A stretch of DNA of 64,000 nucleotides from Budorcas taxicolor. Its lineage: Eukaryota; Chordata; Mammalia; Artiodactyla; Bovidae. Where the stretch lies: the NCBI RefSeq assembly GCF_023091745.1, contig NC_068911.1:164534004-164598003 (forward strand), in the 5' to 3' direction. Below are positions 11,585 to 23,589 of this stretch, in pieces (position 1 is the first letter of the stretch; the number at the start of each line of letters is the position of its first letter). A model generated the notes under the pieces. That model saw only the letters and a list, made by a program, of their open reading frames with translations, ran no database searches and was not told the DNA's origin. A program made the translations under genes and the position numbers.

Positions 11585-12245
11585 GAAGGCAGCTACCATT
11601 GAGCACCTACTGTGTGTATCACAGGCGAAGGATCAGTCAGTTCAGTTCTGTCACTCAGTCATGTCTGACTCTTTGCGACCCTGTAAATCACAGCACGTCA
11701 GGCCTCCCTGTCCATCACCAACTCCCAGAGTTTACTCAAACTCATGTCCATTAAGGTGGTGATGCCATCTAACCATCTCCTCCTGTCATTCCCTTCACCT
11801 CCTGCTCTCACTCTTTCCCAGCAGCAGGGTCTTTTCCAGTGAGTCAGCTCTTCACATCAGGTGGCCAAAGTAGTGGAGTTTCAGCTTCAACATCAGTCCT
11901 TCCAGTGAACACCCAGGACTGATCTCCTTTAGGATGGACTGGTTGGATCTCCTTGCAGTCCAAGGGACTCTCAAGAGTCTTCTCCAACACCACAGTTCAA
12001 AAGCATCAGTTCTTCAATGCTCAGCTTTCTTTATAGTCCAACTCTCACATCCATACATGACTGCTGGAAAAACCATAGCTTTGAATAAATGGACTAGTCA
12101 AGGGATAGTACGGTAATTAAGTGTTATCCCACTTAATTCTCATGATAACCTGAAGAATTTTCTTCTATTACTATTGTATTTGCAGAAACTGAGGTCTAGG
12201 GAATGTAAGTAACTTGTTTAAGGTCACTTGCCACAGCTGAGTGAG
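11585..12245 (+). repeat. MIR SINE split by a BovB-derived insertion
   Basis: The left part (GAGCACCTACTGTGTG at about 11600) and the right part (about 12110-12240, with AGAAACTGAGG and GTAAGTAACTTG) are consecutive blocks of one MIR. They are separated by the ART2A/BovB piece at about 11634-12095. Confidence 0.7.
11634..12095 (-). mobile_element. BovB 3' end / ART2A element
   Basis: Read on the minus strand this is the BovB 3' terminus with the G-C-E-S-W-T to S-N-Q-S-I-L-K-E segments. The outer end has the GTTCAGTTCTGTCACTCAG tail. Confidence 0.9.
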
Positions 12246-13149
12246 GCAGAGTCAACATTATCACATTAACTCTGGGGAAAAAATAGATGAAAGAAAACTG
12301 ATGTCCCAAGGTGCTACTCAGTGATGACAAGAATAGTCCCAACCTGGACGTGAGGACTAATTGTTTTAAGTACCCAAGCTGGTTAGTTTTACCCAGTGGA
12401 AGGATCAAATAGGCACATGCCAATGGAATCTTCTAGAAGAAAACTTGATCTTCCTTAAGAACTCTTGCTCTGTTATTGGTGGCAGATGGGTTACTGAGTG
12501 CCTTCAAGACCAAATCTCCATTCAGATTACTTTCAAAGTGTTACTCGTCTTTGTAATTTATCCTTAGTACTTTGTAATCTTTGTAATCTATCCTAAGCTA
12601 TTATGTACCCGCAATTCCTACCAAATCAGTCATTCAGGAAAGTTGACCAAGCATCCTTTAACACCATCATTCTTCTTGGATGGCTCTGTTTCTGGAAAAC
12701 AGTTGCAGGATTTCTAGGCTGTTGTGTCAGAAGGCAGCCCTTCATATGACAAACTGTGGCCCCGGAAACACAATGGTGTCAGCTTCATGGCCTGACTCTC
12801 TGCTCCTTGAAAATAAGGTTGGCAGAGTTTCTGTTCAGTGGGAGAAGGGCAGTAGCTTGAAGTCCGTGTCTGAGCGGTTCAGAGGTCTGGTGACAACAAC
12901 TCACATTGTCATTGAAGCTGATCAGAGAGAAGAGCCAGCTTTGTTTCTTGGCCTAATCCCCAGTTCTGATAACTATCATGTTATCAGACAAAGCAATGTA
13001 GGAGAGAATGTAGGAGTTGTGAGTACTGAAAAGCTTTGACTGAAGACCTGTAAGAGAAAGCCTTTGTGCAGGAAACTGGGGAGGAACCATGATCCCGGGA
13101 AGTGTGATAGATGCCCTGGGGCCCCCCTCTGTGGTTTTCTCTTGCTCCT

Positions 13150-13340
13150 CTTAGAGGCAGCCTTGGGGTTCATTCTCAACCTGTGGACAAGTTTTCTACC
13201 CTCCCTGAGCCTCAAGTTTTTTCATCTCTTAAGAGCAATGGGATTAATGATACTTTTCTGATATGATTGTCATGGGGATTCAATGGGGTGACATCATCGC
13301 CCGCCTAGCACATAGAATGCTTGCAGTAAGTGTTGATGGC
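13150..13340. repeat. MIR-like remnant
   Basis: CCCTGAGCCTCAAG, GCAATGGGATTAATGATAC and CCTAGCACATAGAATGC match the order of blocks in an old MIR element. Confidence 0.55.
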
Positions 13341-13764
13341 CTCTCCTTCCCAAACAGAAAAATCATCTCATGACTTCCCTTCTGTTTTCCCAGTGAGCTA
13401 CGGCTACAGCTTGCAGAGTACTGATGGGGGCAGAGGCTGGTGCACACGCCTCTTGCAGGCCTCAGCCGTGAGCACTCTGTCCGAAGGCAGACTAGACTCC
13501 TCTCCCCGCTGTGACCTTGAAGTCAAGCGTGGAGAACCCCCTGAGTTTGGCTGAGACATTCCTCTCTCTCCCCTGGCTCTGCCCTGTCTGTGTTTCTCTG
13601 TTCACTTTCAGGGACAATTCCTCGACTGCCTGAATCTCAACAGTGGTGTTTAGGAAGTGAGATTCCAGCCCAGCCCCTAAGGGACTCATTTTGTCTCAAC
13701 CAAAAAAATGAAGGCAATAGCATCAGAGAAATAAGGTTCTACATATAAAAGAAATTAGTGAATA

Positions 13765-13980
13765 TTGTTGTTGTTTTAGTCGATCAGTCTCATCTGACTC
13801 TTTTTGTGACCCCATGGGCTGTAGCCTACCCGTCTCCTCTGTCCATGGGATTTCCTCGGCAAGAATAGTGGAGTGGGTAGCCATTCCCTCCTCTGAGGGA
13901 TCTTACCCACCCAAGGATCAAATTCAGGTCTCCTGCATTGCAGGCAGATTCTTTACTGCTAAGCCACCAGAGAAGCCCCA
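13765..13980 (-). mobile_element. Bov-tA SINE
   Basis: Reverse complement of a Bov-tA: Bov-A part (CTCATCTGACTCTTT, CCATGGGATTTCC) followed by the tRNA-derived part (AATTCAGGTCTCCTGCATTG, CAGATTCTTTACTGC). Confidence 0.9.
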
Positions 13981-14392
13981 GCTGAATATTAGTTGGGTAC
14001 AATTAATTATTGAAACTCCTACTTTTATCTGGGTATTCCCTGAAATATAATTTGTAATCATTTTAGTACTTATCACTGCCAAGTGCAATCCGTCAGCAAA
14101 GAAGTTTTTCTGAGTAAGTACTGAGGCTCTCACGTTCTCCCCAGTGGTCTTTCCCATCAGATGGAATAGCTTTGAAAATAGGCACTCTGCTTTTCTGCTC
14201 CCTGGACTCTTGTATCCACATCCTTTCCTAGAACATCCTAGTAACCCCGATCCATGACTCCACGTCATGCCATTCTCCTTCTCCATGAAGAAGTTCCTTT
14301 CGGCCTCTGGGCTTCAAGGAAAACAGACCCTCAGACTTGTCCAATCTCTAGTAGGACCTCAACTCTGGAGGGCACAGTTCTCAGGTAAATGT

Positions 14393-14576
14393 TCTTTTTT
14401 TTTTTCTTTTTTTTTAAGTTTTCCTTTTCAATATTAGTTATATTTGGCCACACCAGGTCTTGGTTGTGGCATGTGGGATCTTCAGTGGTGGCAATGTGGG
14501 ATCTAGTTCCCTGACCAGGGATTGAACCTTCATTGGGAGCATGGAGTCTTAGCCACTGGACCACCAGGGAAGTCCC
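14393..14576 (-). mobile_element. CHR-type tRNA-Glu SINE, antisense
   Basis: A T-rich tract (reverse complement of the A tail), then TTGGCCACACCAGG, GATTGAACCTTCATTGG and CCACTGGACCACCAGGGAAG mark a full CHR copy on the minus strand. Confidence 0.88.
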
Positions 14577-15039
14577 CAGAAAAACATTCTTAAAGCTCGG
14601 AGATCATTAGGGGAAAGAAGCTGCCCTCTTGTGCCTCAGGTTAGATTAGTAAAGCCTTCTGCTCCAATTATTCTGCCAGCCTCCCAAGGCTGTTCAAATC
14701 TGCATCTAAGGGGTGTGAGGCCTCTGTCTCCCCACCGCCCTTCACAGCCCATACACCTGTAGACCACCTTCTTTTTCTCTGTTGCAGAAACTTCACCTTC
14801 CTTTTGTATGAAATCCGGTGAAGCCAGAGCTGATTCAGTCATGTTCCTCAAACTGGGTTTTGGAGATCTCTTCCTAGAGCAAGGAACAGGCCTCAAAGGA
14901 TGAACAAGTGATTCATAAGAATTCAGTTCAGGGTTAGGGTTAGGGTAACATTTAGTAAGCCCCTACTCCAGGCAGTATGTGTGTATGTGAGGCGCTACGG
15001 AAAGAAAGATAAATCAAGCCTGGCCCATGATTTCAAAGT

Positions 15040-15240
15040 GGTTGTTGTTTAGTCGCTAAGTCATTTCCAACACTTTGGCAACCCTATGGACTGCAGCCTG
15101 TCAGGTTCCTCTGTCCGTAGGATTTCCCAGGCAAGAGTACTGGAGTGGGTTGGCATTTCCTTCTCCACGGGATCTTCTGACCCAGGGATTGAACCCACGT
15201 CCGTCACGTCACCTGCACTGGCAGGCGCCACCTGGGAAGT
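15040..15240 (-). mobile_element. Bov-tA SINE
   Basis: TTGTTGTTTAGTCGCTAAG, TATGGACTGCAGCC and GATTGAACCCACG in order show a minus-strand Bov-tA. The tRNA-like end is followed by CACCTGGGAAGTCC. Confidence 0.88.
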
Positions 15241-15289
15241 CCACTGCCCTCCTGATAGCTGTTTATGGTCTGCTCTTTGATACTCCACT

Positions 15290-16100
15290 CTGATTTGAGT
15301 GTTTCGTTTTTATTTTTAATTTTTAGGTGTTATATTTGGAGCTTTTAAAAAATCAGCCTATTTTTTTTTCCTGTTCTTTTTGCGTGTCCTAGTTTTTCAC
15401 TATTTCTATTCCTTTCATCTCTTCTAGTTATTTTGATTATACTTATTTTATAACCCTTTTCTGATTGTTCACGTATTTCTACTTCTAAGAGTATCTGTTC
15501 TCCCAAACGTGGTCTCTGAGGGTTTGGCTTTAGGTGGTTCATTTCCTCACGTGGTTTGTTCTGTTTTTTCAGGTCATCTTAAGTGGGGATTGTGTTCTCT
15601 GTGAGAGTCCCATATGTTCCTGGGTTGTGCATGTGTCCTTTCGCTGCTTTGGCGTTTATTCTGCCAGGACCCCGAGAGTTCCATAGGTCTTGCCAGTTTG
15701 ATGTTAACCTCTTAGTTTAGGATTCCCAGAAGTTGGGTGGTGTGCATTCAGCCTCCACACCTACAGGCAGTCCAGGCTTGCTTAGGATCCCCATCTCAGA
15801 AAGGAGCACCTCCCCTCTGCTCCACCTACAGATAGATGTTCCTCTGGGCTGCTCATGAGGGCTTCCTGATCCCTGTTCGAAGACCAGCAGCCCTTCCTGG
15901 GTCCTGGCTTTCTGCGGGCCTCTCAGTTCCAGCTTCCAGCAGATGGTCTCCCTCCTGTGGGCATTAAAACCTTCGCTCCTGTAACTGTATCAGGGTATCA
16001 TACTCCCAGCTCCCCTTTGCTCTGGTAAAGATTACCGCTTTGACTTAGTTTCCTCTTCATTTCAAGTAACTGGCTGTTTTCCCTTCTTTCTTCCATGCTC
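15290..16100. other. AT-rich intronic stretch, probably an old unassigned repeat
   Basis: The T-rich left part resembles degraded interspersed repeat DNA, but I cannot name the family. I see no coding exon and no promoter signature. Confidence 0.4.
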
Positions 16101-16112
16101 AGTCATACACTT
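16100..16112. repeat. Target site duplication, left copy (short BovB)
   Basis: CAGTCATACACTT is repeated exactly at 16278-16290. Confidence 0.92.
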
Positions 16113-16277
16113 CGGTCAGTTCGGTCGCTCAGTTGTGTCCAACTCTTTGAGATCCCATGGACTGCAGCACGCCAGGCCTCCCTGTCCATCACCAAGTCCC
16201 AGAGCTTGTTCAGACTCATGTCCATTGAGTTGGTGATGCCATCCAGCCATCTCATCCTCTTTCATCCCCTTCTCCCC
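16113..16277 (-). mobile_element. Severely 5'-truncated BovB 3' end (165 bp)
   Basis: Only the last 165 bp of the BovB/ART2A 3' end are present (CGGTCGCTCAGTTGTGTCC at its outer end, CCATCTCATCC at the truncation). A perfect 13-bp target duplication shows it is an independent insertion and not a leftover of a larger copy. Confidence 0.93.
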
Positions 16278-16290
16278 CAGTCATACACTT
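16278..16290. repeat. Target site duplication, right copy (short BovB)
   Basis: This is the exact copy of 16100-16112. Confidence 0.92.
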
Positions 16291-17077
16291 AGATGATTCT
16301 TTTGCAGTATCTTGTCCATCTTTTCCATGTGTTTGTGTTGGGAAAGAGGCCTACCTCAGTTCAGTCTACTGTCTTGTCAGAAACCAGAAGTTGAAATAAA
16401 CCTTGTAAACTGTGACCCATTCAACAAGCATACAGAGAGTTTCTGCGGGACACCAGTACAGAATTAGTCACTGAGGCTGGAGAGCTGAATGAACACTCAT
16501 GTGACCCTCAGGGGCTCAGGGGCTAGTGGGAGGGACTGGGTGCCATCAGCTCTGTGATGGGATGCCTACCCGCTCCAGCAAACCCATCTTCCAGCCCTGC
16601 CTGACACCTTGAGCCTGCCATGTGCACGGTGTCTCTGGGTGACAGGGCCACGCCCTGCTTCTAGAACACCAACCTTTCCCACCACCCCTTACACCCATCT
16701 GGGTAACTTCTACTTCTCCTTCCACCCTCAGCGAAGTGTCACTTCTTTGGGGAAGCCGTTCCAACCCCTGACAGCCATTACGAACGGCTGAATCACGAGT
16801 GCCATCTGAGTGGTCCTGTGCCCCTCCTGCCTGGCTCTGCTCCGGCACTCAGTGCGCTCCAGATGCTGGTTGGCTTGTCTGCTGCCTCCTCCTGGGCTGA
16901 GTCCTTTTAAGGTCAAGGCCTTGATTGGTTCGTTTCAGCACCCCTAGTGCCTAGCCCAGGACCTGGCACATAGTGCTTGACGAAGGGGTTGGGGGACCTA
17001 ACTGAATCCTTTTAGAGGAGGAACCTGGCTCTTGAGAAGTCAAATCTCTTTCCAGCCTTTGTCTTTTCTTTCTTTCC

Positions 17078-17098
17078 TTTTTTTTTTTTTTTTTTTTT
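17078..17098. repeat. T21 homopolymer
   Basis: An uninterrupted run of 21 T following a TC-rich tract. It may be the reverse complement of an A tail, but no recognisable element adjoins it. Confidence 0.9.
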
Positions 17099-17489
17099 GT
17101 GGGATTATCATGAGGATTACATTATGTCTGACGTCAGGGAAAACTGTCTCCTTGGATAGTTTATGAATTCTGAAGAACTAACACATAGAAGAAACAGGCT
17201 GCAAAAACTTCACTTGACTCTAAATATAGAGTAATTATAGTTACTTACATTACTCCGTACCATTTTTTGCCTGATAGGAGGGCATAGTAATCATTATAAA
17301 GAGCATTAAATATGCCAAGCATACTTGGAGAAGCTGAGCTGAATTGCAAGGCTGCACTTCACTCATGACCTCTAGAGTTTCTGATCCATGCAGCCTGACT
17401 ATGGTAGAGGCGACCACCTCCTGAATGCCCACAGCACACCTGCCCTGGGCTAGGGGCTTTGACCCCAAACCATCCAAGACAGATCTTAA

Positions 17490-17645
17490 TTTTTATAACT
17501 TTACAGATTTTTTAAAAAGTCAACGAGATTATATTATTTTCACAGTTTTAGCAGATTAAATAAAACAAAGCTGAGAGAGGGGTTAACCTGCCCTGGGTCA
17601 CACCATGGTCAAGAGCAGAGCCTGGATTTCACTCTAGTTCTAGCA
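17490..17645 (+). repeat. MIR SINE remnant
   Basis: The blocks GCTGAGAGAGGGGTTAACC, CCTGGGTCACACC and AGCAGAGCCTGGATT are the core and 3' part of a MIR element. Confidence 0.65.
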
Positions 17646-17649
17646 GATT

Positions 17650-19200
17650 CCAGAGCTCATTGTGCCCTGTTCCTGTGAAGGAGAGGGGTGGGGAAAGGAG
17701 GCCAGGTGAGCAGAGTGTAGCCCACAGTGCCATCCTCAGGGGCCAGCCTGCTCGGGACCTCTGCCCTGCCCAGTCACCTGGGAACACAGATCCAGAGGGC
17801 CAAGACCCTGTGTCTGGACGGGGCTTCTGGTGACAGCCACCGCTCACCCCTAGCCCTTTTAATTCGCTTCTTCCTCTGCTCGGGACTTGTCCTCATCCCT
17901 CACCTAAATAAACAGATGGAATATTTCCCAGCAGTCCTGACAACTTCAGACGAACACAAACCCTTCCCAGCATTTCCAGGGCTTTGGAAATGACACTCTG
18001 TGTGTGCACCTCGGACCAGATGCCAGTTCCTCGGGCTAAGGAGCGATGTAACGGGGTGAGGGGGCGGGGGAGCCTGCAGACCTCCCACTGACACTGCCTG
18101 GTTAGAATGAAGAATGCCTTTCTTGTTCCTGGTGAAGCCCTTGGTGAGGAGAAAGGGGAGCTGGAAACCAAAGGTGGGGGGTGTGAGGAGAGGTCTGGGG
18201 GGAGTTGGAGGCAACTGAGCCAGAGAAAGGTGCCAGCAGTGAGCTCACAGGGCAAGCCTGCAGCTGCGGCGTGCGTGTTGGAGTCAGCCACTTGCAGGTG
18301 TGTGCTCACCGCCTCCATCGCAGCCTGGAGTGTCGGCCTGTGGTGTGTGCAGGCCCGACTCCTGCCTCAGCCTCTGGAGTAAAGATGGTGATGGGCGAGG
18401 GCTGTGCTTCTCTGCTGTCACACCGCGCAGAGAGATTGGGGTAGGGGTGGGGGGCTCCTTTCCCTCCACCACCCCACTCCGGGCAAGAATGATATCCTGG
18501 GTACCCAGATTCAGTGTTTTGTTGGACCTCAGTCTTCTCTATATGAAGGAAAGGAGGTATGAACACTCCCACCTAAGAGAAAAGGAAGCCAGGTCCCCAA
18601 GAGGTGCCCCGCCCCAGGTCAAGCTGTAAACTGGAGGAGAGCCAGCCAGCAGGCTTCTCTCCCTGGGAATCTGCCTCAGCCACGTGATACACGGCAGGGT
18701 GGGGCCTGAACAGCTGCACAGACTGGGGCCTGGGGCAGGGAGGGCAGCCAGGCCTGGGTCAGCGAGGCCACCTCCCGCGTGGCTTATGTTACGTCTGGGT
18801 TACTGTCACCTGCTCTCCTACCAAGGCAGTGCAGCCCACAAGTGGCAGGGCAGGGCACCTCTTGCTCAGCTGTGTTGAGTCAGCATCCTTTTGCTACCTC
18901 CTGGGAGAGTGGGGGAGGGCTGGAGCCTGAAGCCATGCTGTGAAGCACTGAATCCTTCATTGGAGATTTCCTGGGGCAGCTGGGCCAGGGCGTTCAGCCC
19001 CTAATGGATACCCCCAGCCCCTCGGCTCCTGCTCGCATTCTAAAGGGCAGAAGCAACTAGCGTGAGGAAGCATGGAAGCCAGCGGCAGTGGGGACATTGC
19101 ACTGGACAGCAGCTGGGCGCAGACACAGCCTGTACACTGGCCCATGTCTCAGCACGTAGTGTGGCTTAATACCCGCTCCACTATTTTCTTCCCTGGTCCA
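17650..19200. other. Unique-looking intronic DNA
   Basis: GC-rich intron sequence with several short overlapping open frames on both strands and no recognisable protein, repeat or RNA. Base composition alone explains the open frames. Confidence 0.5.
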
Positions 19201-19435
19201 CACACTGGAAAATAGACTCTTACATAAACTCATTTTTGAACTTTGACATGCACAGAGAAAAGTGCACAAGCCATGGGCATCTGGTTCATAGAGTATTAGA
19301 AAACAAACACACCACGCAGCTATCGCCCAGATCAAGAACTAGAGCATTTTCTGCATGCCCCTCTGTCCTCCAGAGAGGAATCCACCACCGTACCTTCGAA
19401 CACTGTAGACTCGTTTTGCCGGTTTTGGACTTTGT

Positions 19436-19562
19436 TGCTCCATTTCTCAGTCGTGTCCGACTCTGCTTACCCCATGGACTGCAGCACACCAGGCCTGCTT
19501 GTCCTTCACTATCTCTCGGAGTTTGCTCAGATTCGTATCCACTGAGTTGCCGATGCCATCCA
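19436..19562 (-). mobile_element. BovB 3'-end fragment
   Basis: Minus-strand copy of the last about 125 bp of BovB/ART2A (TCGTGTCCGACTCTGC, CCATGGACTGCAGCAC, GATGCCATCCACCC). Confidence 0.85.
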
Positions 19563-20428
19563 CCCATATGAATGGAATCCTTTGGCGTCTTCTCTTCTGC
19601 GTCTTCCTTTTTTCAGCTTTGTGTTTGTGAGAATTCATCTTTGTTGCTGCATATGTTTGTTGCTAGTTCATTCATTTTCATTGCTGTAAGACTTCCTTTG
19701 TATAAATACATTGTAATTGATCCAATCTGCATTAATTCAGTCAGCATTTGGGTTGCTTCCAATTTGGTCCCAATTTTTATAAATAATTATGTTTATACAT
19801 GTCTTTTGATGCACACATTTCTTTTGAGCAGATACCTGGGAGTGAAACTGCTAACTCAAAGAAAATATCCACTTTAGTGGATATTGCCAAACAATTTTCC
19901 CAAGTGGCTGTACCAGTGTAACACTCCCACAGCAGCATATGAGATTTCATATATGTATTGGAGCTCCTTTTCAAATTTTGTGCCCATTATTCTTCTGGGT
20001 TTTCCATTTTCCTTGTTGACTTATCCTTCTCTCTATTCTGGGTAGAAGTCCTTTGTTAGTTATCCGTGTTGCTAATATCTTCTTCCACTCGGTAGCTTGC
20101 CTTTTCGCTCTCGTTGGTGCTGTTTAAATGAACAGAACTTCTTTATTTCAGTGTAGTTCAGTGTATCAGTTTTTTTCTTTATGGTTAATTCTTCTTATAT
20201 CCCTTTTAAGAAAACTATAAAAATCATGAAAACATGTTTGTGTTGGAATTCTCTAAGAAAATCCATAGGACATATATATTTATATTTGCACTTATATTTG
20301 TAGTATGTAAAAGAAGATTTGTTATGAGGGATTGGCTCATGTGATTATGTAGCCTGAGAAGTCCCATGACCTGCTGTCTGTAAGCTGGAGATCCAGAAAG
20401 GCTGGTGGTAGAATTTAGTGGAGTCTGA

Positions 20429-21075
20429 TGGGAAATAGATGGGGAAACAGTGGAAACAGTGTCTGACTTTATTTTTTTGGCCTCCAAAATCACTGCAGAT
20501 GGTGATTGCAGCCATGAAATTAAAAGACGCTTACTCCTCAGAAGAAAAGTTATGACCAACCTAGATAGCATATTAAAAAGCAGAGACATTACTTTGCCAA
20601 CAAAGGTCCGTCTAGTCAAGGCTATGGTTTTTCCAGCGGTCATGTATGGATGTGAGAGTTGGACTGTGAAGAAAGCTGAGCGCTGCAGAATTGATGCTTT
20701 TGAACTGTGGTGTTGGAGAAGACTCTTCAGAGTCCCTTGGACTGCAAGGAGATCCAACCAGTCCATCCTAAAGGAGATCAGTCCTGGGTGTGCATTGGAA
20801 GGACTGATGCTGAAGCTGAAACTCCAGTACTTTGGCCACCTCATGTGAAAAGCTGACTCACTGGAAAAGACTCTGCTGCTGGGAGGGATTGAGGGCAGGA
20901 GGAGAAGGGGACAACAGAGGATGAGATGGCTGAATGGCATCACCAACTCGATGGACATGAGTTTGAGTGAACTCTGGGAGTTGGTGATGGACAGGGAGGC
21001 CTGGCGTGCTGTGATTCATGGGGTCGCAAAGAGTCGGACACGACTGAGTGACTGAACTGAACTGAAGTGAACTGA
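20429..21075 (+). mobile_element. BovB 3' end / ART2A element
   Basis: Plus-strand BovB 3' end of about 645 bp. The open frame 20450-20848 keeps the last part of the BovB polyprotein (M-T-N-L-D-S-I-L-K-S to G-H-L-M). The tail is made of GAACT repeats near 21050-21075. The copy is well preserved but lacks the reverse transcriptase core. Confidence 0.93.
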
Positions 21076-21860
21076 AGGCCTGAGAACCAGGAATGTCAGT
21101 GGTAAACCACAGTCTGCAGACAGGAGAAGATGAGATGAGATGGCGAGCAGTGAGAGGAACAAACTCACTTTGCACACTTTTGTTCTATTCAGGCCTCCCA
21201 CACTGGGGAGGGCAATCCACTTTATCCAGTTCTGCTCACAGACAACCAGAAACACACCCTCACAGACACACTTGGAATAATGTTTCACCTGGGCTCTCTG
21301 TGGTCTGTCTGGTTGACACATGAAAGTAACCATCAAAATGTTCTTTTATTATCTTCTAGAAGCTCTGTTGTTTTACCTTTTCTATTTTAGACCCATAATC
21401 TATTCATAGTTGAATTTTGAGTATGTAACAGCAAGTTTCTTTTTTTTCCATATGGACATCTAATCAACCCAGCAGCATTCCCACTGCTCTCCAGGGTCAC
21501 CTTCATCAAAATGGAGGGTCTCTATCCACACGGGTCTCTGTCTGCACTCTGTTCTGTTCCACTGATCTACAGGTCTCTTCCTGTGCCAGTACCACACTGT
21601 CTTAATCACTGTACCTTTGTTAAAAGTCTCGATATTCAGCAGAGTTAGACTTTCCACCTTGCTCCTCGGTTAAGAGCACCTAGGCTATTCTTGGCCTTTC
21701 TGTTGCCATGTAAATTATAGAATCAGATTGTCAGTTGCCACACATATGCACACGACTTGCTGAGATTTATTTTGAGATTGCTTTAGATCTATAAATCAAT
21801 CTGAAAAAAAAAAATGAACCCTTTTACGTTTCTCTTCTTCTCCATGGTATATCCCACTCT

Positions 21861-22659
21861 TCAGTTCAGTTCAGTTCAGTCGCTCAGTCATGTCCTACTC
21901 CCCGCGACCCCATGAATCGCAGCACGCCAGGCCTCCCTGTCCATCACCAACTCCCAGAGTTCACTCAAACCCACGTCCATCGAGTCGGTGATGCCATCCA
22001 GCCATCTCATCCTCTGTCATCCCCTTCTCCTCCTGCCCCCAATCCCTCCCAGCATCAAAGTCTTTTCCAATGAGTCAACTCTTTGCAGGAGATGGCCAAA
22101 GTACTGGCGTTTCAGCTTTAGCGTCATTCCTTCCAAAGAACACCCAGGACTGATCTCCTTTAGGATGGACTGGTTGGATCTCCTTTCAGTCCAAGGGACT
22201 CTCAAGAGTCTTCTCCAACACCACAGTTCAAAACCATCAATTCTTCGGCGCTCAGCTCTCTTCACAGTCCAACTCTCACATCCACACATGACCACAGGAA
22301 AAACCACAGCCTTGACTAGATGGACCTTTGTTGGCAAAGTAATGCCTCTGCTTTTTAATATGCTCTCTAGGTTGGTCATAACTTTCCTTCCAAGGAGTAA
22401 ACGTCTTTTAATTTCATGGCTGCAGTCACCATCTGCAGTGATTTTGGAGCCCCCCAAAATAAAGTCTGACACTGTTTCCACTGTTTCCCCATCTATTTCC
22501 CATGAAGTGATGGGACCAGATGCCATGATCTTCATTTTCTGAATGTTGAGGTTTAAGCCAACTTTCTCACTCTCCTCTTTCACTTTCATCAAGAGGCTTT
22601 TTAGTTCCTTTTCACTTTCTCCCATAAGGATGGTGTCATCTGCATATCTGAGGTTATTA
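21861..22659 (-). mobile_element. BovB 3' end / ART2A element
   Basis: Minus-strand copy of about 800 bp. It has a (TTCAG)n start and a single open frame on the minus strand (22625-22017) covering the end of reverse transcriptase and the C-terminal region. It is among the least decayed BovB pieces in the window. It faces the plus-strand copy at 20429-21075. Confidence 0.93.
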
Positions 22660-22975
22660 GGTCTTCTTTAATTTTCCTCAATAATGTTTTATAAACTTTG
22701 ATACAGTAGTCTTCTTGATTATCTCTCATTAGCTTTATTCCTAGGTATTTAATATTTGTGATACTATTTAAAATGGTATTTATAAATGTCCTTTTCTTTT
22801 TGTTGCTAAGGTATGAAAAGACAGTTCATTTTTATTGACCCTGTATCCAGTGACCTTTCCAAATTTGTTTATTCAGACCGTTCATTTATAGATTCTTTCT
22901 GGTTTTCTCTGCACCCAGTCTTTTTCCTTTCCAGTATCAGACCATCTGTCTCTTTTTCTTGCTTTATGGTGCTCA

Positions 22976-23217
22976 ATTCAGTTCAGTTAAGTCGCTCAGT
23001 CGTGTCCGACTCTTTGCGACCCCATGAATTGCAGCACGCCAGGCCTCCCTGTCCATCACCAACTCCCAGAGTTCACTCAAACCCACGTCCATCGAGTAGG
23101 TGATGCCATCCAGCCATCTCATCCTCTGTTGTCCCCTTCTCCTCCTGCCCCCAATCCCTGTCAGCATCGGGGTCTTTTCCAGTGAGTCAGCTCTTTGTGT
23201 GACGTGGCCAAAGTGCT
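22976..23217 (-). mobile_element. ART2A / BovB 3'-end fragment
   Basis: Minus-strand 240-bp piece starting with the TTCAGTTCAGTTAAGTCGC tail and ending at the GTGGCCAAAGTGCTG block. Confidence 0.92.
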
Positions 23218-23428
23218 GTACATGTTTAATAGATGTGATGATAGCAGGTGTCCGTGTCTTGTTCCTAATCTCAGAGAGAAGAGTTTTTATCACAGACTCA
23301 CTTTTAAATTATGAAGACTTACGCGAAAATTCCCTTTGGTATACATTTGATTTTACTTTTCCCCAAGATGACCTTTCAGTTCAAGGCTACTTTTAAGTTT
23401 GAAATGTGGCGGTGACAGTTTGTATGCT

Positions 23429-23578
23429 GCTGCTGTTGTTCAGTTGCTAAGTCTTGTCCAACTCTTTGGAACCTCATGGACTGCAGCACACCAGGCTTCC
23501 TGGTCTTCCACTATCTCCCAGGGTTTGCTCAAGTTCATGTCCATTGAGTTGGTGATGCTATCTAACCATCTCATCCTC
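23429..23578 (-). mobile_element. BovB 3'-end fragment with short target duplication
   Basis: A 150-bp minus-strand piece (GTTGTTCAGTTGCTAAGTC to CATCTCATCC). TGTATGCT at 23421-23428 and 23579-23586 is a possible 8-bp target duplication. Confidence 0.82.
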
Positions 23579-23589
23579 TGTATGCTAGG

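Larger units (their letters stand above)
19210..23420 (-). mobile_element. Old L1 LINE(s), antisense, interrupted by BovB-derived insertions
   Basis: The AT-rich parts (about 19210-19430, 19560-20430, 21075-21860, 22660-22975, 23220-23400) read as reverse complement of mammalian L1 3' UTR and ORF2 sequence, for example CCCATTATTCTTCTGGGTT, TCCTTTGTTAGTTATCC and ACTGATCTACAGGTCTC. BovB or ART2A pieces at 19436-19560, 20429-21075, 21861-22659 and 22976-23217 split it. The stretches around 20330-20430 and 21075-21310 may be a different old element interposed in the L1. Subfamily and exact ends are uncertain. Confidence 0.65.

Noticed and set aside
14931..14945. Telomere-like GGGTTAGGGTTAGGG
   Set aside because: Only about two and a half units; too short for an interstitial telomere block or fusion site, and easily a chance match.
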